Assembly: GCF_003342675.1 (NCBI RefSeq)
Contig: NZ_CP031148.1
Location: 2,976,001-3,040,000, forward strand
From: Haloplanus rubicundus
Lineage (GTDB): Archaea; Halobacteriota; Halobacteria; Halobacteriales; Haloferacaceae
Direction: 5' to 3'
DNA: 64,000 bases
Shown: one piece after another, positions 50,845 to 61,000 of the stretch
Position numbering within the stretch: position 1 is the first letter of the stretch
How the letters are laid out: each line of letters starts with the position of its first letter
The notes under the pieces: generated by a model
Told to the model about the DNA's origin: nothing
Database searches by the model: none
The model's input: the letters and a program-made list of their open reading frames with translations, nothing else
Translations under genes and position numbers: made by a program

Positions 50845-53043
50845 CTACGGCGCGATCAACTCGACCGGGTGCGTCGAGGGCCGCGAGAGGAGGGCGTCGA
50901 GCTGTTCGAGACAGGAGGTCCCGCTCGCCACCACCGTACGGTCCCGCGCCTCCGTCGTCGAGAACTGTTCGGCCAGGTCGTCGCCCACGTCCATGCTCAG
51001 TTCGTAGTACGTGTCCTTGTAGCCGAAGGAGCCGGCCATGCCGCAACACTCCACGTCGGAGGTGAGCACGTCGTAGCCGAGGTCCTCCAACACCGCGACG
51101 GTGTGGGCCTCCAGCCCGAGCGTCCGCTGCTGGCAGTGGGCGTGGTAGGCGACGCCGTCCCCGTCGCCGCCGCGGAGCGTATCGGCGTCCGCGCCGTTCT
51201 CCAGCAGGCCGTAGACGTACTCCATGATCTCGTAGCTGTGCTCCTGCAGGCGCTCGACGGACGCCTCGGGGAGGAACTTCTCGTACTCGCGGTCGAACAT
51301 CGCGAGGTCGGAGGGTTCGATGACGACCACGTCGCGGCCGGCATCGAGGTGTTCCGCGAGCCTCCCGTACACGTCGTGAGCGTGCTCCTCCGCGGTGGCG
51401 ATCATACCCTGCGAGAGGGGCGCGCGCCCGCTGGAGCGCACGTCGGGGACGCGGACCGAGACGCCGAGCGCCTCCAGGGTCCGGACCGCGGCCTTCCCGC
51501 GTTCGACCTGGACGTGGTTGGTGTAGACGTCGGGGTAGAGGACGACTTCGCGCGTGGGGTCGGACACCGCCGTGACGCGGTTCTCGAACCAGTCGACGAG
51601 CGTCTCGCGCTGGAACTCGGGCAGGTCACGGCGGGCGTCGACGCCGGCGACGCGTTCGAGCGCCCAGCGGGCCGGGCCGGTCTTTGCGACCCAGTTCGAG
51701 ACGGGCGCCGTCGCGCTCCCGAGTTTCGCCAGCGTCTCGAAGTTGCCGAACAGGCGTTTGTCCAGGTCGAGGCCACCGGGCTCCTCGTCCGGCGTCAGGC
51801 CCTCGACGAGGAAGTCGTAGCCGTCCGGCTCCTTGCCGCGGTTCACCCGGTCGCGGACGACGGTGTTGATCCACGGGATGTCGATCTTGGTGGGACAGCC
51901 GTTGACACACCGGGAACAACCGGTACAGAAGTCGTTGAACTCGGCGGCGGTGTCCAGCCCCTCGATGCCCGCCTCCCAGCCGGTGCCGATGCCACCGGAG
52001 TACGTCTCGCCGCCGAAGGCGTGGCCGCCGACGTGCTGGAAGTTGGCACAGGAGTTCGAACACTGACCACACCGGATGCAGTAGAGCGTCTCGCGGAGCT
52101 GGTCGTCCTCGCGCATCGCCATCCGTCCGTTGTCGATGAGGACGAGGTGGAACTCGCGGTCCGAGTCGCGCTCGGAGAGCGGCGTCTCGTCGTCGTCGAA
52201 GTCGACGGTCGGAGTGTCGACGGGCGGCGTGAGCAGGGAGACGTACGCCGTCAGGTCCTGTCCCGTGCCCGAACGCGCGAGGAGTTCGAGGAAGGGAGAG
52301 AGCTCGTCGGTGGAGGGAATCACCTTCTCGACGCCCGTGACGGCGACGTGGGTGTCGGGCGTGACGGCACATTTTCGGGCGTTGCCCTCGCTGGTGACGA
52401 TGGCCATCGTCCCGCTGTCGGCGGTGACGAAGTTGGCGCCGGTCATGCCGACGTCGGCGTCGCGGATGCGTTCGCCCAGTTTCTCGCGCGCGAAGCTGGT
52501 CAGCTCGCTCGCCGTCTCCGGCGGGTCCGCGGGGTCGAACACCTCCTTGAACAGTTCCGCGATGCTCTCCTGAGAGCGGTGGATGGCGGGCGCGATGAGA
52601 TGCGAGGGCGTCTCGTCGGCGAGTTGGACGACCCACTCGCCGAGGTCCGTCTCGACCACGTCGACGCCGTCCTCGGCGAGGGCGTCGTTGACCTCCAGTT
52701 CCTCGGTGGTCATCGACTTGCTCTTGACGACGCGCTCGGCCTCCTTCTCCGCCGCCACGTCGCGGATGTAGCGGTTGGCGTCGGCGGCGTCGTCCGCGAT
52801 GTACATCTGGCCGCCGTTGTCCTCCACCGCCGTCCGCAACTCATCGAGGAGTTCGGGCAGGCGGTCGATGGCGTCCTCCTTGATCTCGCGGGCGCGGTCC
52901 CGGAGTTCCTCGTAGTTCTCCAGGCCCTCGATGGCTTCCCGACGCTTCCGGTTGAAGCCCTTGGTGTTCTCCTCGATGGCGGGGCCTTCGGTCGCCATCA
53001 GCCGGCGAATTTCGGCCGCCTTGTCGCCTCGACCCTTACTCAT
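50845..53043 (-). CDS. lutB: LutB-like LUD/Fe-S protein fused to a CCG-domain (LutA-like) protein
   Basis: 732 residues joining two subunits that are separate in Bacillus lactate oxidation. Residues 1-310 are a LUD domain (SKSMTTEELEVNDALAEDG, FVTADSGTMAIVTSEGN). Two 4Fe-4S motifs follow: CIRCGQCSNSC (C322, C325, C328, C332) and CTGCSRCVNGCP (C373, C376, C379, C383). The last 250 residues are CCG-type, with YHAHCQQRTLG and ECCGMAGSFGY. Together with LutC it oxidises L-lactate. Overlaps the lutC stop by 8 bp. Confidence 0.92.
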   Translation of the reverse strand: MSKGRGDKAAEIRRLMATEGPAIEENTKGFNRKRREAIEGLENYEELRDRAREIKEDAIDRLPELLDELRTAVEDNGGQMYIADDAADANRYIRDVAAEKEAERVVKSKSMTTEELEVNDALAEDGVDVVETDLGEWVVQLADETPSHLIAPAIHRSQESIAELFKEVFDPADPPETASELTSFAREKLGERIRDADVGMTGANFVTADSGTMAIVTSEGNARKCAVTPDTHVAVTGVEKVIPSTDELSPFLELLARSGTGQDLTAYVSLLTPPVDTPTVDFDDDETPLSERDSDREFHLVLIDNGRMAMREDDQLRETLYCIRCGQCSNSCANFQHVGGHAFGGETYSGGIGTGWEAGIEGLDTAAEFNDFCTGCSRCVNGCPTKIDIPWINTVVRDRVNRGKEPDGYDFLVEGLTPDEEPGGLDLDKRLFGNFETLAKLGSATAPVSNWVAKTGPARWALERVAGVDARRDLPEFQRETLVDWFENRVTAVSDPTREVVLYPDVYTNHVQVERGKAAVRTLEALGVSVRVPDVRSSGRAPLSQGMIATAEEHAHDVYGRLAEHLDAGRDVVVIEPSDLAMFDREYEKFLPEASVERLQEHSYEIMEYVYGLLENGADADTLRGGDGDGVAYHAHCQQRTLGLEAHTVAVLEDLGYDVLTSDVECCGMAGSFGYKDTYYELSMDVGDDLAEQFSTTEARDRTVVASGTSCLEQLDALLSRPSTHPVELIAP

Positions 53044-53548
53044 CGAGCATCACCACGTGGACGGCCTCGGGACCGTGGGCGCCGAGGACGAGTTTCCCCA
53101 TGTCGGCGGTGGCGCTGGGACCGGTGGCGACGATGGCGCTCAGGTCCTCCTCGCGGGCGGCGTCGCCGAAGCGATCGAGTGCCTCGGGCAGGGCCGGAAG
53201 CACGTCGTCCGCGCGAACGACGGGGACGTGGAGCTTGGGGTAGAGGGAGACGAGTTCGGCGCCGTCGTCGGTGGCGGGGAGGAAGACGCTGCCGTAGTTG
53301 GCGACGCCGTAGGAGGCGGGCGTGATCCCCGTCTCGGCCCGTTCCAGTTCGGCGGGCGTGGGGTCGACGGTCACGCTGTCGGGGTACTCGACGTCGAAGG
53401 GGAGAGGGACGCCGACGGCCGGGTCGCGGACGATGTCCGCGAGCGTCGTCGCGAAGTCCGCGGCCGTCGTCCGGGTGCAGTCGACGCCGAGGTCGGCGAG
53501 GGACTCCTCGAACGTCGAGAGCGTCGGATTCGTGGTCGTCGTTGCCAT
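53036..53548 (-). CDS. lutC: LUD-domain protein LutC-like
   Basis: 170 residues, one LUD domain (SLADLGVDCTRTTAADFATTLADIV, GITPASYGVANYGSVFL and GPSATADMGKLVLGAHGPEAVHVVMLDE). The final GPSxTADIE-like motif is the LutC nucleotide or metal site. First gene of lutC-lutB; the two are translationally coupled through an ATGAGTAA overlap. Confidence 0.92.
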   Translation of the reverse strand: MATTTTNPTLSTFEESLADLGVDCTRTTAADFATTLADIVRDPAVGVPLPFDVEYPDSVTVDPTPAELERAETGITPASYGVANYGSVFLPATDDGAELVSLYPKLHVPVVRADDVLPALPEALDRFGDAAREEDLSAIVATGPSATADMGKLVLGAHGPEAVHVVMLDE

Positions 53549-53593
53549 GTCCGGTGGATTGGGACGCGGCGGCTTTGTAGCTTCGGTCCGCGA

Positions 53594-55327
53594 TCAGCGC
53601 TCGGCGACGACGGTGCCCGCCGCGGCGCGTTTGGCGCCGACGGACCGAGCGACTGCGTACCCCTGCACGAGCGCGTAGCCGACCCAGAGGGCGTAGCCGC
53701 CGGGGGCGCTCCCGACGACGCCGACGGTCGTCCCGAGGGCGTCGACGCCCGCGGTCGTCGCCGTCTGGCCGATCAGGAGGACGCTGAAGTAGCCGTAGAA
53801 GCCCGACGCCCACCACATGGCGACGACCCGACCCCAACTCGGCTGGAGGTGTTCGGGCAGGCGTCGCGTGTTGACGAGGAGGGTGAGGACGGTGTAGGGC
53901 CACATCATCACGCCGGAGAGGGCGGCGCCGACGACGAGCAGGAAGAAGGGGCCACGCGTGCCGAGCGGCGCCGAAAAGAGGAGGATGACGACGATCCCCC
54001 AGACGGTGAAGGCGGTGAGGAGCCACCAGAATAGCCGCGAGAGGTCCCAGCCGGCGTCGCGCGCGAACGCCTCGTAGACGGCGTCCGCGGAGTTGCGGAC
54101 GAACGACTCGACGATAGCGTACTCGGTGGTAAAGAGGGCGACGAAGAGGAGAAGGAAGACGAGCAGTGCGCCGAGACCGCCGAGGGCGGGCGCGATGGCG
54201 CCGAGCCACATGTCGAGTGCGTTCGCGTCCGCGCCCGGCGCGTGCCGGCGAGCGACGGCCATCAACACCGTCGCGACGAGGAGGAGGCCGACGACGAAGG
54301 TGAGCAGGTGTTCGGCCTGGATCACCCGCCACCAGCCACGCCACCGCTGCAGGTGCAGGGGCGTGGGACGGAACGTGAAGCCGTCGCGCCGGATCGGTTC
54401 GGGGTCGTCGCCGGTGAGGGGGTTGCGGACGCGGCCCTGGTAGTTGCCCATGCCGTACCCCTTCTCGCGCGCCCAGAGGCTCTGGGAGAGGTTGAGGTAG
54501 CCGCCCGCGCCCGCGAAGGCGAGGCCGCCGAGGAAGACGGCCACGTCCATCTCCGGCGGGAGCGTCCCGACGCCCGTCACGGCCGTCGACAGGGAGCCGA
54601 CGTCGGCGACGGCGCCACTGACGACGGCGAGGGCGAGGGCGGCCGCGATGGCGACAAAGAGGAGGCCGATCTGAAACGCCTCGACGGCGTTGTAGGCGAC
54701 CGACGACACCTGATAGGAGAGCCAGACGACGAGCAGGAGACCGACCGCGAGTGGTTTCCACGCGGGGAAGCCGAACAGCGTCGTCCCGGCGAGACCGGTG
54801 GCGGTGGCGGCGACCTGTGCGGCGCCGGCGGCCCACCCCGGCCATCCGAGGCTGAGGAGGCCGGCGAGGAGGAACACCCACGGCCACGCGGGGGTGACCC
54901 GGACGTAGGAGCGGAAGACGCTCTCGCCGGTGGCGAGCGTCCACCGCTGGAGTTCGGTGTTGACGACGAACTGGGTGAGGACGCCGACGACGAAGGCCCA
55001 GTAGATGGCCCAGCCGTGGCGGGCGATGAGGCCGGGCCAGAACAGCGTCTCGCCGCTCCCGAGGGAGGCACCGAGCATGATGGCGCTCGGCCCGACGACG
55101 TGGCGGACCCGCGGCACCCGCGGGAGTTCGGCGAGGCGGAAGGCGCCGCCGGTGCCGCGGGCGGGGTAGTCGTCGGTCTCCGGGGCACGCTCCAGGTCCT
55201 CGTAGGGCAGCGGACAGTACCACGTGCCCCGGTACTGACGCCCCTCGATGGCGGACGCGTAGACGGGGCCGTCGTCGGCGTCGGGCGCGTCGGCGTCGGC
55301 CTCGGAGCGCGAACCGCCGTCAGCCAC
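53594..55327 (-). CDS. Nramp-related transporter
   Basis: 577 residues with about eleven membrane spans and a 60-residue acidic N-terminus. The Nramp-fold regions are recognisable: TM1 GPSAIMLGASLGSGETLFWP and TM6 FLGGLAFAGAGGYLNLSQSLWAREKGYG. However, the metal-binding DPGN of canonical Nramp in TM1 is replaced by GSGE, and the MPH of TM6 by a different sequence. It is therefore probably not an ordinary Mn/Fe transporter. It lies between lutC and a regulator in the lactate region. Confidence 0.8.
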   Translation of the reverse strand: MADGGSRSEADADAPDADDGPVYASAIEGRQYRGTWYCPLPYEDLERAPETDDYPARGTGGAFRLAELPRVPRVRHVVGPSAIMLGASLGSGETLFWPGLIARHGWAIYWAFVVGVLTQFVVNTELQRWTLATGESVFRSYVRVTPAWPWVFLLAGLLSLGWPGWAAGAAQVAATATGLAGTTLFGFPAWKPLAVGLLLVVWLSYQVSSVAYNAVEAFQIGLLFVAIAAALALAVVSGAVADVGSLSTAVTGVGTLPPEMDVAVFLGGLAFAGAGGYLNLSQSLWAREKGYGMGNYQGRVRNPLTGDDPEPIRRDGFTFRPTPLHLQRWRGWWRVIQAEHLLTFVVGLLLVATVLMAVARRHAPGADANALDMWLGAIAPALGGLGALLVFLLLFVALFTTEYAIVESFVRNSADAVYEAFARDAGWDLSRLFWWLLTAFTVWGIVVILLFSAPLGTRGPFFLLVVGAALSGVMMWPYTVLTLLVNTRRLPEHLQPSWGRVVAMWWASGFYGYFSVLLIGQTATTAGVDALGTTVGVVGSAPGGYALWVGYALVQGYAVARSVGAKRAAAGTVVAER

Positions 55328-55426
55328 GGTCGGGGGCGTCGCGTGGCGTCCGGCAGTCGCTGGGCGGCGGTCCGTGCATGGGGTGAACAGCGGGGGGTCG
55401 GCGTCGCGCGGAAAAAAAGGGACCGA

Positions 55427-55987
55427 TCAGTCGCCGCCGAGGAAGTGCCAGAGGTGGCCGCGCTCGGCCGGCGGATCGACGCCCGGGAGGTCCTTCAGCG
55501 CCGGCTGAATGGCGTTCCACCACGCCTCCGCGGACTCGTAGCCCGCGGGGTTGTCGTGGTACACGTCCCGCAGGAAGTCGGCCTTCTTCGCCTCGGGATG
55601 TGCCGCGAGGTAGTCGTAGGCGGCCGAGAGCGCCTCCCGGCGGGCGTCGAGCGTCGGGCCGCTCCCGGGGAGGGTGGCGTCCCGGATGGCGTTGTCGACG
55701 GCGAGCGGCCGGTCGTCGTCCGGATCGGGACCGCGTTCCATCGGCACCCACCACACCCGACTCCGGGCGCCGACCTTCCGCGTCCGGAGCGTCCCCCGGT
55801 CGACGAGCGTCGAGAGTTTGTTGTGTGCCGTCCGCCGCGAGCAGTCGAGCGCCTCCATCACGTCGCTCGCGGTGAGGGGGCGGGCGAGATCGTCCCGGGC
55901 GTCGAAGACGTCCAGCGCCGCCTCCGGGGGGATGTGGTCGGCGTACTGGCCGTCGTCGTTCCGGGGTCGGTCGCCGCCGTCGCTCAT
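55427..55987 (-). CDS. Winged-helix transcriptional regulator
   Basis: 186 residues. N-terminal wHTH: RPLTASDVMEALDCSRRTAHNKLSTLVDRGTLRTRKVGARSRVWW. The C-terminal half (ALSAAYDYLAAHPEAKKADFLRDVYHDNPAGYESAEAWWNAIQPAL) is helical and of unknown function. Divergent from lctP; a TATA-like box on the minus strand at 56012-56019 lies 32 bp before the ATG. A local regulator of the lactate genes is likely but inferred. Confidence 0.78.
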   Translation of the reverse strand: MSDGGDRPRNDDGQYADHIPPEAALDVFDARDDLARPLTASDVMEALDCSRRTAHNKLSTLVDRGTLRTRKVGARSRVWWVPMERGPDPDDDRPLAVDNAIRDATLPGSGPTLDARREALSAAYDYLAAHPEAKKADFLRDVYHDNPAGYESAEAWWNAIQPALKDLPGVDPPAERGHLWHFLGGD

Positions 55988-56212
55988 GCCGAACACCAGT
56001 GCAGACGTGCGCATAAGCCTTTACACACGAAAGAACATCGAGTGCACACGTATGTACCACCCATTATTCTCGTGTGCATAGGACATCGCCAAATCCACTA
56101 AAACCGCCACAAAAGCCCCAAAACCCGAAATTATTCCAGTTCACTCGAAGATATCAGGCGCGTAGCGCGTCGGCGCCGACCGCCGAAACGTCACGAAAAG
56201 CGAGGAACGACG

Positions 56213-56220
56213 GATATATA
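56213..56220 (+). promoter_or_regulatory. TATA box of the lactate permease gene
   Basis: GATATATA lies 101 bp before the ATG, indicating a leader of about 70 nt, unlike most genes here. Confidence 0.55.
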
Positions 56221-56282
56221 TCGGGGCAAACGGTGCCATGGAACGATGCCAGAACGATTAGAGAACGACTGTGGAACGAACC

Positions 56283-56308
56283 GCGCGGCCGTCGTGCCGC
56301 GCCGGAGG
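56283..56308 (+). promoter_or_regulatory. Leader hairpin and Shine-Dalgarno of lactate permease
   Basis: GCGCGGC (56283-56289) and GCCGCGC (56296-56302) form a perfect 7-bp stem with a 6-nt loop. It is followed by GGAGG (56304-56308), a strong ribosome-binding site six bases before the ATG at 56314. Confidence 0.6.
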
Positions 56309-56313
56309 GTGTG

Positions 56314-58023
56314 ATGGCGGCGATCGACGTCGCCATCGCGGTGTTGCCGCTCGCGGCCATCGCGTACCTGATGGTCGGGCGGTTCTGGCCTGCGACGCGG
56401 GCGATGCCCGTCGCGTGGGTCGTCGCCATCGGCGCCGGCTACTTCGGCTGGAACATGTCGCTCCGATGGATCGGCGCCGCCACCGTCAACGGCTTCATCA
56501 CCGCCGCGAGCATCCTCTGGATCGTCTTCGGAGCGATCCTGCTGCTCTATACGCTCAAGCGCACCGGCGCGTTCGACGCGATCAACCAGGGTTTCGCCTC
56601 GATCAGCGACGACCGGCGCGTGCAGGTCGTCCTGCTGGTCTTCCTGATGGGCTCGTTCATCGAGGGCGCGGCCGGGTTCGGCACGCCCGCGGCCATCGTC
56701 GGCCCGCTCCTCGTGGGACTCGGCTTCCCGCCGCTGGCCGCCGTCGTCGTCGCGCTCACCGGCAACCTGATGGCCATCACCTTCGGCGCCGTCGGGACGC
56801 CGCTGATCATCGGCATGATCGACATCTTCGGCGACGTGGAGGTCATCAACTCGGCCGTCACGGCCCAGGGCATGACCATCGAGGGCTGGGTGGCCGAAAT
56901 CGCGGTGTGGGCCGCCTCCTTCCACGTCGTCGTCGGCGCCGTCCTCCCCTTTATCGGCGTGGCGATGATGACTCGCTTCTTCGGCGAGGAGCGCTCGATC
57001 AAGCCCGCACTGGAGGTCCTGCCGCTCTGTCTGTTCGCGTGGGCCTCCTTCGCCGTCCCCTACTGGGCGACGGCGTACCTCCTCGGTCCCGAGTTCCCCG
57101 GCCTGATCGGTGCGATGGTCGGCCTGTTCGTCACGGTCGGCGCGCTCAAGGCCGGCTTCTTCCACCCCGACGAGGAGTGGGACTTCGGCGACCAGTCCGG
57201 GTGGCCCGACCACTGGGTCGGTGACATCCAGCCCGGCGAGTCCTCGTCCCGCGGGACCCACGTCGCCGCCGACGGCGGCACCGTGCAGACGATGTCGCTC
57301 CCGCGGGCGTGGGCGCCCTACGCCCTCGTGGCGGTCCTGCTGGTCGTCACGCGCGTCGTCGACCCGGTGACCGGGTTCCTGCAGTCGAACCTCGTCCTCG
57401 AGTGGACGCGCATCCTCGGTACGTCGCTGTCGGGGTCGCTCGCCGTCCTCTACCTACCCGGCGCGGTGTTCGTCGCCGTCCACCTCCTGACCATCCCCAT
57501 CCACGGGATGTCGACCGACGAGATCACGGGCGCGTGGGCAGAGACGGCGGAGAAGGTGATGCCCGCCGTCATCGCCCTGCTGTTCGCGGTGGCGACGGTG
57601 CAGATCATGCTCCAGTCGGGGACCGCGACTGGAACCGACGGCATGCTGATCGTCCTCTCGGATACGATGGCGACCGTCGCCGGCGGCGTCTACCCGTTCT
57701 TCGCGGCGCTCGTCGGCGCCCTCGGCGCCTTCCTCGCCGGGTCGAACACCGTCTCGGACATCCTCTTTGGCACCTTCCAGTACGGCGTGGCCGATCAGAT
57801 CGGCTTCCCGCACACCATCATCCTCGGCGCGCAGGCCGTGGGTGGCGCCATCGGGAACCTCATCGCCGTCCACAACGTGGTCGCGGCGCTCGCCGTCGTC
57901 GGCCTCGTCGGCGAGGAGGGACGGGTCATCCGCTACGAACTCATCCCTCTCGCGTACTACGCGGCCGCGACGGGTGCCCTGACGCTCCTGTTCGGCTACG
58001 TGCTGTTCCCGGGCGTCTTCTAA
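56314..58023 (+). CDS. lctP: L-lactate permease (LctP family)
   Basis: 569 residues, the normal length, with about thirteen membrane spans. Family signatures: [55 protein letters not shown] and [27 protein letters not shown]. Lactate enters with H+ or Na+. The start at 56314 is set by the GGAGG and by the first membrane span; an upstream in-frame extension to 56074 would be Arg-rich and lies before the TATA box. Confidence 0.93.
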   Translation: MAAIDVAIAVLPLAAIAYLMVGRFWPATRAMPVAWVVAIGAGYFGWNMSLRWIGAATVNGFITAASILWIVFGAILLLYTLKRTGAFDAINQGFASISDDRRVQVVLLVFLMGSFIEGAAGFGTPAAIVGPLLVGLGFPPLAAVVVALTGNLMAITFGAVGTPLIIGMIDIFGDVEVINSAVTAQGMTIEGWVAEIAVWAASFHVVVGAVLPFIGVAMMTRFFGEERSIKPALEVLPLCLFAWASFAVPYWATAYLLGPEFPGLIGAMVGLFVTVGALKAGFFHPDEEWDFGDQSGWPDHWVGDIQPGESSSRGTHVAADGGTVQTMSLPRAWAPYALVAVLLVVTRVVDPVTGFLQSNLVLEWTRILGTSLSGSLAVLYLPGAVFVAVHLLTIPIHGMSTDEITGAWAETAEKVMPAVIALLFAVATVQIMLQSGTATGTDGMLIVLSDTMATVAGGVYPFFAALVGALGAFLAGSNTVSDILFGTFQYGVADQIGFPHTIILGAQAVGGAIGNLIAVHNVVAALAVVGLVGEEGRVIRYELIPLAYYAAATGALTLLFGYVLFPGVF

Positions 58024-58077
58024 CCCGACGCCCAGCAGTACCTGCATTTTAAGCGCCCCTACGCCAAGAGGCCGCCA

Positions 58078-61000
58078 ATGGCAACGACAGGCGACGCCGC
58101 CGACGATCCCGCGTCGGCGGGCGATTACGACTACCGGAGCGACGACGTCGACCGGCCGGGGATGGTCGACGACCTGGACGACCTGATCGCGGGCGCCGTT
58201 CGCTTCGACGACTACTCCCGACAGCTGTACGCCACCGACGCCAGCGCCTACGAGATGACGCCCATCGGCGTCGTCTTTCCCACCTCGACGGCGGACGTGG
58301 CCGCGGTGGTCGACTACTGCGCCGAGCGCGAGATTCCCGTCCTGCCGCGGGGCGGCGGCACCAGCCTCGCCGGCCAGACCGTCAACGAGGCCGTCGTCCT
58401 CGACTTCTCCAAGGAGATGGACGACGTGCTGGAGATGGACCCGGAGAACCGCCGCGCCCGCGCGCAACCCGGCGTGAAACTCGGCGACCTCAACGCCGAA
58501 CTCGCCCCGCACGGACTGAAGTTCGCGCCCGACCCCGCGTGGGGTGACAAGAGCGTCCTCGGCGGCGCCATCGGCAACAACTCCACCGGCTCGCACTCGC
58601 TGAAATACGGCAAGACCGACGCCTACGTCGAGGAGGTGGAGGTCGTCCTCGCGGACGGCACGGTGACGACGCTCGGCGAGGTGACGATGGACGAACTCCG
58701 GGCAGGGGCCGATCCCGACGGGTCGCTCGAAGAGCGGTTCTACGCCGAAGCCCTCCGCATCGTCGACGAGGAGGCCGACGAGGTGCGCGAGAAGTACCCG
58801 AACCTCAAGCGCAACGTCTCCGGCTACAACCTCGACGTGCTGATCGACGAGGCCGAATCCGACTCCGTGAACCTCGCCCGACTGCTTGCGGGGAGCGAGG
58901 GAACCCTCGCCATCATCACGGAGGCGACCGTCTCGCTCGAACCCGTCCCCGAGACGAAGGCCATCGGCCTGCTGACCTACGACGACCTGCTCGACGCGAT
59001 GGAGGACGTGGCGCCGATTCTGGAGCACGACCCGGCGGCGGTGGAGGTGATGGACGACGTGTTGCTCGACCTCGCCCGCGAGACGGCAGAGTTCCGGGAC
59101 GTTGTCGGGATGCTCCCCGAGGGGACCGACTCGGTACTCCTCGTCGAGTTCTACGCCGAGAGCGACGCGGACGGCCGGGAGAAGGTGGCGGACCTGATCG
59201 CCGACCGCGTGCCCGACGGCGAGTCGGACGCCGACCCCTCGGACGGCGCCGCCGACCTGACGCCCGAACCGCGCCGCGCCCGCGCGGCGATGGAGGCCCA
59301 CGACCCGGAGACCCGCGAGAAGTTCTGGAAGATGCGCAAGTCCGGTCTCCCCATCCTGCTGGGTCGCACCAGCGACGCCAAACACATCGCCTTCATCGAA
59401 GATACGGCCATCCCGGCCGAGAACCTGCCCGCCTACGTCGCGGACTTCCAGGACATCCTCGACGACCACGATACCTTCGCCAGCTACTACGCCCACGCCG
59501 GGCCGGGCGTCCTCCACATCCGCCCGCTGGTGAACACGAAGACCGTCGAGGGCGTCGCGGAGATGGAGTCCATCGCCGACGCCGCGACCGACCTCGTGGT
59601 CAAATACGACGGCTCCGTCTCGGGCGAACACGGCGACGGCCGGGCACGCACGCAGTGGAACCGGAAGCTGTACGGCGACCACCTCTGGAACGTCTTCCGC
59701 GACCTGAAGACGGCGGTCGATCCCGACTGGCTGCTCAACCCGGGGAACGTCTGCGGCGATGCCGACATGACGGAGCACCTCCGGTTCGGTCCCGACTACG
59801 ACTTCGACGCCGGGTTCGATTCCGCGCTGAACTGGGACAACGAAAACGGCTTCCAGGGCATGGTCGAACTCTGTCACGGCTGCGGCGGCTGTCGCGGCCC
59901 ACAGGAGACCACCGGCGGCGTCATGTGCCCGACCTACCGCGCCAGTCAGGAAGAGATTACGGCCACCCGCGGCCGGGCGAACCTGCTCCGGCAAGCCATG
60001 AGCGGCGACCTGGACGACGAGGAGCAGTTCGACGTGGAGTTCATGCACGAGGTGCTCGACCTCTGTATCGGCTGCAAGGGCTGTTCGAAGGACTGCCCCA
60101 GCGAGGTCGACCTCGCCAAGCTGAAAGCGGAGGTGACCCACGAACACCACCAGCGCCACGGCTCGACGCTCCGCGACAGACTGTTCGCGAACATCGACGC
60201 GCTGAACGCGCTGGGGTCGACACTCGCTCCCCTCTCGAACTGGGCGGCGAAGGTGCCGGGCGCCCGGACGGTCATGGAGAAGACGGTGGGCATCGCGAAG
60301 GACCGCTCGCTGCCCACCTTCCACCGCGAGTCGCTGGTCGACTGGTTCGAGGCTCGCGGCGGGGCACAGGTGGACGCGAGCGAAGCCGACCGCCGGGTCC
60401 TGCTCTTTCCCGACTCGTACACCACGTACAACGCGCCGGAGGCGGGCAAGGCCGCCGTCAGAGTGCTGGAGGCGGCGAACGTCCACGTCGAGATACCCGA
60501 CGACGTGACCGGGAGCGGTCGCCCGCCGTTCTCGAAGGGCTTTCTCGACCTGGCGCGGGAGCAGGCGGCGACGAACGTCGACGCCCTCGCACCCCGGGTG
60601 CGAGAGGGGTGGGACGTGGTCGTCGTCGAACCGTCCGACGCGGTGATGTTCCAGTCGGACTACCTCGACCTCCTCTCGGGTGAGGACGCCGAGACGGTGG
60701 CTGCCAACAGCTACGGGATCATGGAGTACGTCGACGCCTTCCGCCTCGACGAGTCGCTGGACGTCGACGCGCCGGCGGAGACGCTGACCTACCACGGCCA
60801 CTGTCACCAGAAGTCCACCCGGAAGGACCACCACGCGGTCGGCGTGTTGCGCCGCGCCGGCTACGCGGTCGACCCCCTCGATTCGGGCTGTTGCGGGATG
60901 GCCGGCTCCTTCGGCTACGAGGCCGAACACCTCTCGATGAGCAAGGCCATCGGCCGCATCCTCTTCGATCAGGTCGACGACAGTCCGGGCGACCGGATCG

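Noticed and set aside
50869-53325. 818-residue open frame on the plus strand across lutB and lutC
   Set aside because: Antisense to two confirmed genes; no domain.
56074-56313. 80-residue N-terminal extension of the lactate permease
   Set aside because: Lies mostly before the TATA box, is basic and non-conserved in appearance, and the GGAGG before 56314 marks the start.
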